Below are positions 37,401 to 51,100 of a stretch of DNA of 64,000 nt, in pieces (the stretch's first letter is position 1; every line of letters begins with the position of its first letter). Under the pieces are notes generated by a model. The model made no database searches, was not told where the DNA came from, and saw only the letters and a list, made by a program, of their open reading frames with translations. This DNA comes from Phoronis australis (lineage: Eukaryota; Phoronida; Phoronidae). The translations under genes were made by a program, and so were the position numbers. Location: assembly GCA_002633005.1 (NCBI GenBank), contig NMRA01000001.1, positions 2,022,933 to 2,086,932 on the forward strand. The letters are read 5' to 3'.

Positions 37401-40400
37401 ATTGAAAAGAACTTGCACACCCACCAGTCATTTTGTCCATTTTCCATCAATCAACTGTCAGTCAATTATTCCAAGCCCACAAATTACTTCTTTTTTAATA
37501 TATTTATTGAAGACACAAAAGCAATGCACAACAAAGGACACTCACTCACGCCACAAACAGACGCCACACGCTCGCATATCGAGACCTGACAACCCGTACG
37601 TACTCAAGAAAACAAAAACCGCAGAGAGGAGCATCTTAATTTTTCATATTCAGAATTTATGAAATAGAGATATTTTTCCATTTGAATATACTTAAACACC
37701 TTCTTGAAAATTTCAATTACAAATCCCTTAGCTAGGAATAAGTTCATGCCAGTTCAGTAGCAAAAATGGCCTCCACCAAAAGTACGTGTTTGCCATGAGC
37801 CAGAACTATTATAGCGTATTTATTGTGAAAGTAAGAGATCTCTCTTGTGTCTTGTAGTTTTCATTGTTTACAATAAAAGAAGATTAAAAGTAAGTCTTAA
37901 CGTAAAAGTAAATTGATGTACAAAAATATAAACCTCTAACTTCTCTAAGACAGGATCAGGGGCGGATCCAGGATTTTGAGTTTGGGGGGACCAGGGCAGA
38001 GTATTAGCCAGGGTTTTACCTGTCAAACTTTTGCACCCTCAAACTGTTAAATGGAATCTGGGAGAATTTTAGGGGGGGGGGCATGGCCGACTCTAAATCC
38101 GCCACTGAGGATAGCCATTGAACATTATGGGTTTGAGTGAACTAGTTGAATATTTTCCTTATGTTTAACAACTTAGGTCATTAATTTGTCTTTCTTGTAA
38201 TACAATTTATGCCATTCTTGTATTAGTATGTTTCTGATATCCTGTTTTTCTCAAATCCCTTTCACATGTATTTATTCCTAGGTGGAGGCTTACTGGTGTT
38301 TTTCAAGCTATATAGAAAAAATACAGTTAGACTTTATGGAAGAGGGAATGATCAGAAAAATAGGTGAGGCTTTAGTAGATTATTGTAATTTTTCACGTAT
38401 TTAGCACAAAACATAGCCAACATTGAAATTCTAAATTTCTCTATAAAAGTTATGATTCCGAAACTTATTAGTCTATTCCAAGTATGTAGATGTCATAAAA
38501 ATGCTGAAATCGCCATTATGTCCAAAAAGATGTCAGGATTTGAAAAATGAAAAACTGACCATTTTGGCAATTATTTTTGTGCGAAATGTGCTAAGAGTTA
38601 GCTCAAAGACTAAACCATGGTTTGATTTAATGTTCCCTCTGGCTGTGAAGATTGAAAAATGTTTGTTTTCATTACTTAAATATTTCTTTTGCATTTACCA
38701 GTTGAATAGAATATAGCAGTTCTATGTGTTAATCTATTTGTAAATATTTTCCAGTCTTTGTACACTTTCTTATTCTGTGCAAATTCTTATAGCTTTAAAA
38801 TGCTTAAGGTTATGAAGAACCCTAGAAAAATGACTGTCCAAATTTGGCTAGCTGTGGAAGAACGTCATAGCTAACTGATTGGATTCATGTGAAACATTCA
38901 GATACTTTTTACACTGTACTCCAGGTGTGGTTAGGAATTGTTTTTAAATTTATTCTTTTTTACATGATAGACTATCAAAAAACATGACTTTTATAATTTT
39001 CATGAAAAAAAATCACAAGTTGTATAAAACAAAGCCAACATAATATTGCAACATTACAGTATTTTAAAATTTCATTGTGAAAATTTTTATCAAATAAAAT
39101 CTGCTCATGTTATTGATTTCACTGTGTAGCTATGAATGACTATGTTTTTCATTTTTGCTAAATTTTACCTACATGGTCATGTGACCCCATTATGGCAGAT
39201 TGATAAAAAGTCAAAAATCAAATTGAACAGACTTTCTACTTGCATAAAATATGTACTTTACTGACAGAGTTTAAAGCTATAATTTTGAAGATATTTGACT
39301 AAATACTCAGACTGGTTGATACCGTCCAACATAGCCATAAATTATAATTTTGATGTTTCAAAACTCAAAGGATAAAACTGCATTCTGGTATCTGGTTAGG
39401 TCAATGATTACACACCTCACCTCGGCCTCGGTCAGTGTCTAAAGCCTAAAGCCTAAAGCAAAATGTTCATGCCTTCAAAATGGGCATTTTGCTGTTTAGG
39501 TGTGGGTTTTGTGTTTTCAGCCTCAAGTAGCAAGTTGCCTTTTTGTTTTCAGAACATGTTCAGAAGCTATTGACGGAACTGGATAAGGATCTCTATGACT
39601 ACCTCAACTTTTTAGAAGTGGGTGATCTCACATTCTGCCACAGGTGGCTGATTCTTAGTTTCAAGCGAGAATTCTCCACAGAAGACTCTTTCCGCTGTTT
39701 CGAAATTCTGAGTAGCCACCATCTTGAATTGAACACAATGGAAGCCGAGAAGGTCCGAATCGGAGAACGCCGCAAGGAATTTCAACAAATAGGTGATTAT
39801 TTTTACACATTCCAAGAGTTAAGTTTCTGCTTTAAAAATTACATGTCTTGTGTTTTCATATTGGGAAATGGCTTATCTCCCAACTTTCACGAGTTTTACG
39901 AATATGTAAAATGTTGCTGTTATGGGCCTGTTTTCTGCTAAAGGAGAACTTTGCTGTTAGGGATATCACATGCACATCATTAAATTCTTGTAGATGACTC
40001 CTAAGCAATGGCGCTGTATTTTTGTGTTATTGTGACTGAAGTCAGAATGGTTTGGTCAATGATTTGGCAATAATTCAAAACTTGCCAATTTCAACGGTCT
40101 GTAGCAATACAGATGTAGACTTAATGATCAGTTTCGTGTATCATGTTATGAGGAGTGAATTAGTATTATGTACTATAATTTGTGGAATGAATAATGCTCG
40201 TGTCTAATATATAGGTGTTGGGAATGTTTGAAATGTGTAACCTTGCTAATTAATCCCAGGAAATCGTGTTAACAGCTCATTATATGCATGTAGTTAACTA
40301 ATATATATCAGCATGTAGGACCACTCTGATATTTGTGTGCTTTGTCCTAGCTGGTGAACATCGGTCAATAGACGGTGAGATCCAGACCGACTTCACATTC

Positions 40401-41442
40401 GACATCTTCATGTGCGTCACTGTGCTGATAGAGCACCGCATGTCACTGTTCAAGTGTACCGACGCCACTTCAGTGTTTCAGTTCGTAATCAGGTATGTAT
40501 CTTTCTCTACTGTTTGAAGATGGAACTTGGTGAAAACGCTGATCTAATTTTATAAATTCACATAACTGTCGCATACTCGTACTGAAGAATCTCAAAGCCA
40601 GAACTCGCCGAAAACACGACTATAATTTGTGTTGATTATTGTGGTCTCCACCCTCTCCACATGTTGAAACAACTCCCTCTTCACATCACACTGCTTGAGT
40701 CGTGCATTCAACAAGTAAATAATGCAATGCAGAACAGGGAGCAATAATTTGCATTGTATGTGAATAAGTGCTTTATCAATGTGGACTTGAGTTCAGGAAA
40801 CTGTTTCGCAATATGGAAACAAGGAAAACAGAAATAATACGAGTCATAGTCGTGCTTTCAAAGAGTTCTGTCTTCGCAAAAGGTTATTGTCAAACCACAG
40901 TGATTCCTGTTTGAAAATTGATGAACTAGATGAAAGCTAAGGGTGTTCATGTATGTGTCAACACTGCATAACTAATTTTATAGCCCTAATATGGAAGAAA
41001 GTAAACATGGTAACTCAGTAGATTAAGGAATAATATTTTTAATACAATAATTTTTATCTTTATTCTTGTATTATGTGTAATAATACTACCTGTTCAGATG
41101 TATTGCTGTTTGGTGGCGCCACCTGATGTTGGAAAATGAACAGGAGTATTCCGTCTGCCCAATTGAACAAGAATATGTTAATCTAGTTGCTCACTCATTG
41201 TTTGCTGAGCTGTTTATTTTTCTTACCGGAGCTTCCCAGTCCAAATGACGTAATAACAAAGTTCATCAAGTATTTGTTACCTGCATCTAAATTACAGTCT
41301 TTCCATGAAGCTTGATCTGGATGAAATTCTTCAGAAGGCTGAAGGTCTCTTCTTCAAGTTCTGCCGTAAATCTGTTGTTGACTGCTTTGAAGTCATCGAG
41401 CCAATAAAACCAATAGAGAAAAAGAAAAACCAACTTTTGTAG
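31411..41442 (+). CDS. TBC-domain Rab GTPase-activating protein (TBC1D15/17/25-like)
   Basis: Ten coding exons with joining phases: 31411-31588, 32276-32351, 33863-33939, 34470-34591, 35976-36079, 36987-37119, 38282-38363, 39553-39792, 40351-40492, 41298-41442, giving 432 residues. The TBC domain starts at FRGGVEPDIRRDVWQFL (about residue 57). It carries both catalytic fingers of TBC RabGAPs: the IxxDxxR motif (IDKDVHR, Arg about 177) and the YxQGM motif (GYAQGMND, Gln about 214). So it should stimulate GTP hydrolysis by a Rab in membrane traffic. FCHRWLILSFKREF and SLSMKLDLDEIL match the C-terminal half. A roughly 40-residue insert precedes FDIFMCVTVLIEHR, as in TBC1D25, while the start resembles TBC1D15. 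The first exon follows an acceptor at 31400 and its frame is open to it, so N-terminal exons may be missing. The Rab target is unknown. Confidence 0.88.
32640..33620 (-). repeat. Repeat array with CTCF-like core motifs, minus orientation
   Basis: The same family as 23390-25150 but inverted. Cores read on the minus strand as GCCACTAGGNGGC lie at 32693, 32838, about 32998, 33133, 33247 and 33555, mostly 110-160 bp apart. Shared flanks include the text around CCAAACCACTCTAAGGATG. It lies in intron 2 of the TBC gene. Individual cores are slightly more decayed than in the forward array. Confidence 0.7.
37957..38107. mobile_element. 151-bp MITE with 5-bp target duplication
   Basis: It starts CAGGGGCGGATCCAGG and ends, read back, CAGTGGCGGATTTAG. 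AGGAT is duplicated at 37952-37956 and 38108-38112. It belongs to the same family as the element at 2056-2456. It lies in an intron of the TBC gene. Confidence 0.8.
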
Positions 41443-44400
41443 CATGGCTTGTGGTCGCTTGTTGCAGCATACCTCCTGGTCACATGGTTTGGGCTGAAGG
41501 CATTGTTTGATACATGATATTCCAAAGACAACAAGGGTAACAGGTCTATGTTTTAACTAAATAAGTTGGTAAGGGGTTGGGAAGTTTGTTAGTGACCAAG
41601 TCTTTGAGCATTACAACTTATGTGCTTTATGGGAATTTTTTCCATGTCCTTAAGCAGCTAATGGAGTTTGTTTGATGCGAAAAATTGCAATTCAAAACTT
41701 CTGGAAAAAACTTTCTTGGAATCATCTCTCGACGTTGTGGAACCATCTGGATCTTTCTATTAGTGAATAGTTACTGTCCTATACTCATGGAAATTGTCAT
41801 GATGTTTATTGGTGCTCCTGTACAACTCCTGGGCCATGAACCATGTGTAAGACAAAGTTAAATCTCACACCCTCATGTATGTTCAGAGAGGAATTCTTGG
41901 CTGTCTCCTACACAGCATCTCCGACACCTCTCTCAAACCTCGACTCTTTTCGTCCTGCTCTGTCATGTCTGCTTTCTCAAATGACTGTCCTGTGTCATTT
42001 AAGTGTTCAAACACTGCAAAAATTGAAACCAATGAATTGTCGCTATTCCTAAGTGGAATGAGCCAGGTAGTTTGGTAACGTCAAATGATTTCAAATGTTC
42101 CACTAGAAGTTTTGAATCGTAATTTTTGTATCTAGTTCATCACGTCGATGCATGTGCATTATTCAAGCACAAATTTTATTATTTTTAGAGAAACAACAAG
42201 TCATTTTCACCTCAGGTTTCTACTGTGACTTTGTTTGCACAGGATAGTCGTTAGCCATCGTAGACCATCATTTTATTAAGATTTTATGATCGCCAGTATT
42301 TCTATTATTTATTGTCACAGCCTTAGTCATCGAAAGTAAAGGACTAGGGCGCATTAAATATTTAATGTGCTTCTCTCTCTGTTGGAGATGCTCAAAAGCC
42401 ATGTGGGTGAATAATGTCGAGTTTTATCTGCAATAATCATTTTGACCTACTTAGATACAAGACTGCAATTTTTGTCTGAGGTAACTGTCAAAGAATGTAG
42501 TACCTTAAGTCGTGTAGTACAAGGATGAAAAAAGAAGGGGAAGAGATTGCTATTCAGTTACGTGATGACATATTCTCCAAATTACTTTCTAACTACTGCA
42601 AGTCTAAGTCATCAACCATCGCAAATCATCCCAGTTAAACTCATTTCATGTATTTTGTCATAGAAAGCCGAGAGCGAATTTTTTGTTTTGCTTGATTCAA
42701 ATTTCCAAAATTCACGATTTCTTGCCATGTTTGAGTGCATAAATTAATCAGACCATCACTTTGGACGGGCTTAAAGCCCCATGATTAGACGTTTGATAGA
42801 TTACAGCTGTAAGCATGGGTGAACCGATATTTGGCAGGTCACCCCTTGCATCGATTGTACACCACTCCTTTAAATCCTGCCATATTCAAAGCAGTGTCAT
42901 CCGTTCATATTTTAAATGCATTTGTCATTGCTGAAGTCCCAATATTTGATATGGGCGATTTTAACTCATCCACTATTCTGTTATGTCATTTTATAAGCTA
43001 TTACCAATAATGTCATGTTATGTGCTCATTTTAGATGTATTGTTTTTAGATGTGACTTAAAGTGCTGAACCTTGATATATTTATTGTACAGTTCTGCAAT
43101 GTTTTTCCATCACCAGTAAAGCTACGATGATACAAATTGTTCTGTTGAAAGAATATCTCAATCAAATGCACAAGTGTGTTTGTTTTTAGAGTTTGTGTTC
43201 CCAAATTAACGTTTGACGCATTCAAGTTCTGTGCCATAGCTACCATTACACAATATTTTGAAAGATTGTGGCCTCCATAACGATGTTAAAGGACCTGAAA
43301 GCAATCCCAATTTTGGCAATTATTTTTGTCCAAAATTCGTGGGATTTTAGATTAAGATGCCTGTGTTCGCCAGTCAACAAACGAAGCTTTGGGAATGACA
43401 CGACTGGACAAATAATCAAAGATGGTATCAGTAATGTTCATGCACACCTTTCAGTGGCAGTGAATCTAATTAATTACCGTTTAATGAGAAATTTATTTCT
43501 CCAACAAAATTACATTCAATGAATAGAAAAACAATACTGTCAGTTAAAACACAGTAATGTATACTTTGGTGTTTGGCATATTTACACAAAGCACATTTAC
43601 ATGAATTATATTACAGTCAACAGTCTATGTACAAATAAAGGAAATGCAAAGCCCTATATACATCAAGGACAGGTTTAAATTCTCAAGTGTTATAATAAAT
43701 GGCAAAAACGTTTTGACTTTGCATATTAAAGAAATTTCAAGACAAATTTCAATTGATGCTTATCTTGACTTTACAACAGGAAGTGTGATAAAACAGTCAT
43801 CTAAGTGCACATAAACTGCACTGCTTGAGTAGAACAAAATTATTTGTGATGTCCACATGACATACCTCGGATAGCTATTTGTGAACTTGGTTTAAAATGC
43901 TACATTTACAGATTCCCCTACAAATCTTTGTGGTCTCCAAAAATGCTGGAGAAGATCAACAATCTATTTCATAGCGATAAAATAACAAACAGGCTGAGAC
44001 AAAGTGAACTGAACAAAAATGACATCCTAATTTTTTAGTTTTACTAGGTGTTACTTGAAGGTGACTGTAAAAGAGCTGCTGATACTGAAGGGGTTTGCCT
44101 GAACTATTTAGTTTCTAAATTCGGATAATAATGACACTCTTTTAAGGAAGGTACTATCTCCAAACATAGTAGCAGAGAAAAGATCAGCGGTACATCATTG
44201 CCAAAATCCTTGGATTCATATTTTACTCGAAATGCCACCGATCTCGTTGCTATGTACGAGTGCAAACTTGATAGTTTACTGGAAGCGCGCCATGCAAATG
44301 GTCAATTTTCGACTCGAGCAAAGCGATTAGACCCCCCCAGCCCTTGTGCTAGAGACCTCAACCAAATCTTGCACACATGTCCGCTGCACAGCCACAAGTT

Positions 44401-45171
44401 TCATTAGATAGTGGATGTTATCATTAATGCTCGATACAAAAATAACTATCAAAACTTCAGGATCTTACTTCAAAACTTTCTCCCCAAGTTGTTATTCGGC
44501 AACACTGTTGGAGGGCAACATATTTTTTTCAAAATTCAACACCTGATGCTCCCCGGTAGGAGGTCCCAGGAAGCTCCACAATGTCAGGATTTTTTTCAAC
44601 TAAGTCTAGAAGTTTTGATTTTATTTTTGGACATCAGTTGGAGTCAACAGTTTCACATAACCGCAACTGAGCATGCGGCGCACACGAAAACAAGAATACA
44701 GACAATAGGACTAGCTCATCAGCTTAGTATAGTTAACCGGTAAATCGAATCAGACTGGATATGGAAATAATTGGATATAGAAATATTTTCATGTTCGATA
44801 TTTGCCTCGCAGCAGCAATTAACATCCATAAAAACGGCCAGAAATAATTATAAAAATATGGCAAATTTTCAACAAGAACGTTTTCTCAAAATTGCCTCCT
44901 TCTTAAACTAGTTAGTCGATTTCTTAATATGTAAATTTTTACATATGCAATGTGAGGAGTTACTCCAAATAAAAGTAACAATTTCAATCATTTCTGTGGA
45001 AAACCATCATGGCATCCCGACAATCTGGGGAAAATCTGGCGCATGAATGGGAATCTACGGATGTTTACATCATGGTAATACATAATTAAAAACAATGACA
45101 ATTACTGACAAAACATGGAAGGTAATAAATAAAGTGCAGTGTCAGCCTGTGCCAACACTTGCTCAGTTCAG
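41443..45171. other. Convergent intergenic region and 3' untranslated regions of the TBC and GABPB genes
   Basis: No coding region recognised. Candidate plus-strand polyadenylation signal AATAAA at 43634-43639 for the TBC gene, and minus-strand AATAAA at 44620-44625 for GABPB. If both are used, the transcripts do not overlap. A short block (TTTTGGCAATTATTTTTGT) at about 43310 is repeated from 38563. Confidence 0.4.
44620..44625 (-). terminator. Candidate polyadenylation signal for GABPB
   Basis: TTTATT on the plus strand (AATAAA on the minus strand), about 550 bases after the stop codon. Confidence 0.25.
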
Positions 45172-48100
45172 TCATGATGCTGTCGAAGTCTTTGTTTCGA
45201 CTATTTTCCTCTTGAATTTATTCGCCTCACCCGGTGTCGGCTGTTTCACCACAATTATCTGGGGTTTCACTTTTGCATTGTCAGCATCCCCGCCATTACT
45301 GTGAGACTGGAAAGAAGAAAACAACAGTGAAAAGACCCCACTGGACATCTCCAACAGTCAATGACCGTCTATAAACCTACAGTGAATTTCAAATACATCA
45401 GACCCCTTAAGTCAGATTTTCGTGGATCTTTGACATAGTTATTAGGTATGGTTGCTGTACTACAAACACCCCGCCATTCAGATCAGTCAGATTTCACCTA
45501 ACTTGGATAAAATCTCTTGGCCAGTTCAATCTCACTTATGCAAGTTTTACTGTATTTATGTTTGAGTGATACCATCATGCAAATAATAGACTATAAAGTT
45601 CTAGTGAATGAGGTTGGGATTCACTGGAAGGTGTTATTGAAAACGAAATCCTTCCTGCAACAAATTTACACATCCATACAAGTAGTCACAGTCACAAGGG
45701 ACCTTAGCTCACGGACATCCCCAAAACAGGCAATCTGTTCTTGATCTACTCAAACAAAAAAAAAGAGATCCTTTTCCTCATTTTGCACCACCCACTGAAT
45801 TCAGGGTCTCCCACTGTATCTCACTGCTGTATAATAATAACAATAATAATAATGATGATAATGATAATTTTAATGATACAAAACCCAGTTCCATTGATCA
45901 TTATACAAAACATCTTATTTCTTGTGCTCTTCATGGGCTAAACAGAAGCAAAATGTGTCATAGTCATACCTTTAACAATGCAGCAACATCAATGTTGGCT
46001 GGAGCCACAAGTTTGATTTTCTTTGTGGGCGATACACCAGTCCCATCTACAAAGCAAGTAAATAGTAATGTGTTTATTCGATTCACTATCTGCCAACACC
46101 AGCACCCATATAAACATTACTGAAGAGAATTGACCGAGAAATGAGCAACATTAGCAGGACTGGTAGGTAACTCTACAGGTAAAAATGTCATTTCAACACC
46201 TGACCTCGATCACCTTGTCAACCCAACCAGACAATAATGAAGTGGAATTTAGCAATCAGCTGAAAGCCCCAATTTAACAACAGCATCTTAAGAATAAAAC
46301 AAATGTTATACTTGAGACTCTCATATACAGTACAGGTCACAAATATTTTCACAAGCGAGAGACGGACAGACATCTACAGGATGGTTGATGGATGGCTCAA
46401 GATGGCTGATGTATGATCCCCTATAGTGGGATGTTGACCACTCCGTGCCATCCTCACCATCTCACTGCCTCTCATTCCATAAAATATTTGCAACTCATAT
46501 TGTATAAGCACAGTTGTATCACAGGATACTAAGCACAACCTCCTACCTTCACTTCCCCTCGTCACAAACTTCAACTGTTGTCCTGAGTTGGCTACCCATG
46601 TGATTACTTTCTGAAAACAACAAACAACACAACACAACTCAACACACAACTTTTTCAAAAGTTTCTCAACAAGGGATGAGATTCAGATCTAGACTCAGTC
46701 TCTATTTTACTAATTTCAGCACATTAAAGCTCCTGACTTCTATTCAAGACCACCACTTGTTCAACCCTTGCCTCAACCATACACATTACATTACACTGAG
46801 CAAGCAACCTGATGGCAAACAATTTGTAGGCGTTATCCTGTCAACAAATCACACATATGTTGTTGAACTATGCTACACATCATGTTACAATCAACTTTGC
46901 TGTACAATCCGTGAGCAGGTGATCCTACCTGTGGTGATGACGAGTTTTCCTTTGGCTCTGCCGTGTTAGCACCCTGCTGTTCCTTGTTGACGAGATTTAA
47001 AGCTAGCTTTCCAGCTTCTAAAAGGAACAAAACATGACAAGATATAAATGTCCATGGCTTCATGCAAACAATTCCGAATACTTACACATCCTCAGTGTAA
47101 CCAGTCATGTGTGTGCTAAACATTAGATCCCAACCAGTCTGTTCTGATGAGTTGAGGGTGAACTCTCAGCTGTAAGTTGCATTTATCACCAACCACTTCA
47201 AAAACTATTCTATTAATATGTTGAGCTAACTCTCGGGAAGAAGAAATGTTTTCCTTACTGTAGGTCAGAAAATACATGTGAATGTTATGAAAAGGTTAAA
47301 AAAGTTGCCAATGAAAGACAGAATAAGTTATCGAGAACAAGAGTTATTATTTTGCATCATCAGGGTGATCTTCAATGAAGACTGATAACAAATAACATTA
47401 TTCTCTTTAAAGAGGCATGGAATGCAAAAACTCGTAAAAATACCTTTAAACAGATGGGAGAATTTTTAGAAAAAAATTGTCAGATTCACTGTAACACAGC
47501 CGAAATTTAACTTTCATCCCAATACAGTTTTCAAATTCTCCTCCCCAAATAATATATGTGTGCACATGGGTTCAAATAAGTCAGGCTGGTTTGCTGCTCG
47601 AAATCGCCATGATTGTTTTGTTAACATCAAAGGTCACATTTTCCATATAAGGGAAATGTGTTACGCCCGTGTTGCAATACCAAGTAAGGATATGTGCTTT
47701 TCCTTGCGGGAGAATAATCAAAAAAGTGACGACCAAATGACAGATCATTTTTTGATATTTGAAACTAAACGCAAAATGCTTTGACATCAACAGAAATTCA
47801 AAATCCCTGGTGAACAGTTTTACTTGTGCTTCAGTGGCAGAAAAAAACTTTAAATAATACAATTTTGTCTGTTTTTCACGTTCTATGTCACTTTAAGTAG
47901 TTCAATGAAACAACAACGCTATGGCCAGATCGCAAAGGTGTTCAATAATTCATTCAAACCCAACAAGATATAATCACACCTATCACGACTGTCTATTTAA
48001 GTGTTCATTATTCTTTACCCGTTATGGTAAATGTCTGGCCAGATTCTAACTGCGAAGCGAGTATGGAAGATGAGTCATTTGTTGACATGGTGATGCCATG

Positions 48101-51100
48101 AGTCTCTAACCAGCTCAGAGCCTCAGCAGCACTGGTATCTGAAATGAACACACAGGGTGAGAGGATGGAAATCAGGCTCGTGAACATGAACACTTCTAGC
48201 AGAATCCAAGTATTTTGAGAAGGGAGACAACTCCAATCAAATTAGTTGAACCACAATGACTGGCCTTGGCATAGGACAATAACAAACTTGACTTTCCGCG
48301 TATTAATTCGACAACAAGCACACCTAGAAACACTGCCTCACTAGCCACTCACAATAGCCATTTTATGTGCTACCATAGGGCTTGGAATGATCAATGACAA
48401 CAAAGAGGAAAAATTTCAAGGTGATGTATCGTTCAACAAATAAATAGGCTGGCGTAATAGAAATATCTTTTATGTGTTGTAAAATTTAAGAGAAATAAAC
48501 ATTTTTGCACGAATAAAGTCAAATTATAAAAAAGAAAAACTGAAAATCAAGAGGAAATAGAATCCAAAAAAGAGGAAATCCTCTTAAAAGAAATCCAGAA
48601 AATTAGTTTGTCCATTTTGCTGTTGCATAGTGAGTGGCAATGCTGACAATACAATAAAAAAGCTGAGCGAGAAACGATAAAATGATCTTTGCTTGTCTGA
48701 CTCAGCCCAGAAGTGTGCTAGCAACAGTACACTTCAAAAGCTAGGTCAATCACACACGGCCTTTGTCTACCTCCGCAAATGAAGAGCGATGATTTCGAGA
48801 CATGGGAATCAAGTGACAGGGTAATTCTTCATCCATTTAGAACACAATAAGACCAACCAACAAGTGATTTTTTTTGCCAAATTTATCAACAAAAATATAA
48901 ATTAAGAAAACATTTAGTCTATTTCTAGCTTGGCTTGTACTGTGTACACGTCAAAAAACACCAACTGGAGCAGAGTAATCAACCTAAAAATTGGAGAAAT
49001 GACAACTTTGCCAATTATTTACGTACAAAATAAGAAGGGAATTGCCACAATCCCTGCACATTAATCTGATTGGTCGTTGCTCTGCTCATGCTCACGTGTT
49101 TTCCCTTTGTCAAGGCAGTTTTCAAGTTTCTCAAAAATTGAATATCACTTGGCTACTGATCTAAAATTCAGGTCTAGCTATGACCAAGGACTAGACAGAG
49201 AGAATCCTTGATTACATACTATTTGATGTTTGGTTGATGGGTGCTGTGGCCTCGGCCAGGGCAGCCAGTGTAGCAAGGACTGAGGTACTGCTCTGATCTC
49301 CAGAAGAGGTAACAACTGCGTCACCTATGGCAATCAAAATAGATAGATTATGACTAGAATGACATCAGTAAATTAAGCCAGCATTACCTAACAATAACCA
49401 AACTTCAGTCTGGTATAAACTTCGTTAAAAACACGACTAGGGAAACGAGCAGCACTCCTATGACTTAACACCACGTCAAATGACTTTGTCCTGCTTGGTT
49501 GTCTTCTTCAGCGTGTCACCAAAAGCAATGAAGGTGAAATCCTTGCATCAGCTAATTAGCATACTTTCATGATGTAATAACGGATATTACTATGAAGCAA
49601 AATCCGGGGTTGTTCTTGATCTAAAAATGGTTTTTATGAGCACTTGAAAATGTAGATTTTCCAGGATAATGAGAAAAGAGCAGTCTTATGAACAAAGTAT
49701 GAAAACCTTAGCAATACAGTGAACAGTCCAATGCCAAGTTTTCTCCCAAGATGTGTACCTGGACTTTTTTGGAATAGCCTGGGTGGAATCGGGCTCAGTT
49801 CTTAAGTTATACAGCTTGATCCCTCAGACAAGATAGCAATTAGTATGCATCCGAGATGTCCACCTTGGCAGGCATTCTGACACCTCAGATATTTACTGTG
49901 AGTTATCAGATGAGGGACAACATAATGATACAGAAAAAGGCTGTGTGAACGTCTTGATCAGGCAATTACTGATCAACTCAGTTATTGGACTTTAGTGGTG
50001 ATCACCACAGAGACGGAACATCAGCATACACACACGCTGAAGACAGAACCACAGCTGTGTTCCATAAATGTAAAAAACTCACTTAAACGCAGATCATACA
50101 AGTCATTGCAAGATGTTGTCATGCATTAGAAGCAAAGCACGTTATCCCACTTACAGTTTATAGTCATGCGTCTACAGAATACAGCCCAGAATTACAAAGC
50201 CCACACATTTCCTAATCACTAGACGAACATAAAATGAGATTATCTTTGGCAAACCTCCAGCTCATCATATTTCCAGTACTCCTTTTCACAGGGATTAGTA
50301 ATTCTTTCCTAACAAAAAGGAATTATATCACAATATTTCAGACTTATTACAAGACATCTAACCCCTGCTCTGTAAGAATTTAGCAACTGTGTTAAATCTA
50401 AAGCAATCTAGAATATTTTATCTCATTTCATCCCAAAGAAGACATAGTGTTCATCGTCCCAAACAGAAACCGTGATACATATGAACACAAACGCCATTGG
50501 CATGGTCTCAAACACACCAGCTTACTTTACCAGTCAGTGATACATACGAGAGGCGAGTGACAGTTCTGTGGTAGACGAGGGGACTTCTTCTTCACTGGAC
50601 TTCTCCACCATAGTGGTCAGCTGGCCATCGCCTATCGTTTCTTGTTCAGTGTCAAGCACCACCTGTTCATTCTGTAAATGAAAACCAGATGGTTCACAAC
50701 ATCCTTAGCCGCTAACAGCCATTACCATTTATAATAGACAGGTTCTAATGCTACAGAACACGTATGTCTTAAAATAACTGATGCAAGCAAAACACTATGT
50801 AGCAACAACTAACATGTCTACTGGGTAAGTAACCATTCTGAGACAATGGCAAGCCATAGATTCCTACATGTTCTCCAATAATTTTCATCTTATTATAACC
50901 ATGTGCCACCCCAGAGAAGTCGTGATTTCAACGAAAATAGTGGAAGAACTCTGCTGGTAGTCAAAACACTAAGGCTAAATTGAAACAAATGCAGATAATG
51001 AGTTGATTTAAACACCCAGCACATAGCTAACAAGTTCAAGACAAAAAATGACAATTTTCACAACGTTTTAAGGCATGAATTAAGACTTTTCAGTTACCAA

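Noticed and set aside
41105-41125. GGTGGCGCCACC as another CTCF-like core
   Set aside because: It matches only part of the consensus and is a palindrome without the repeat-family flanks.
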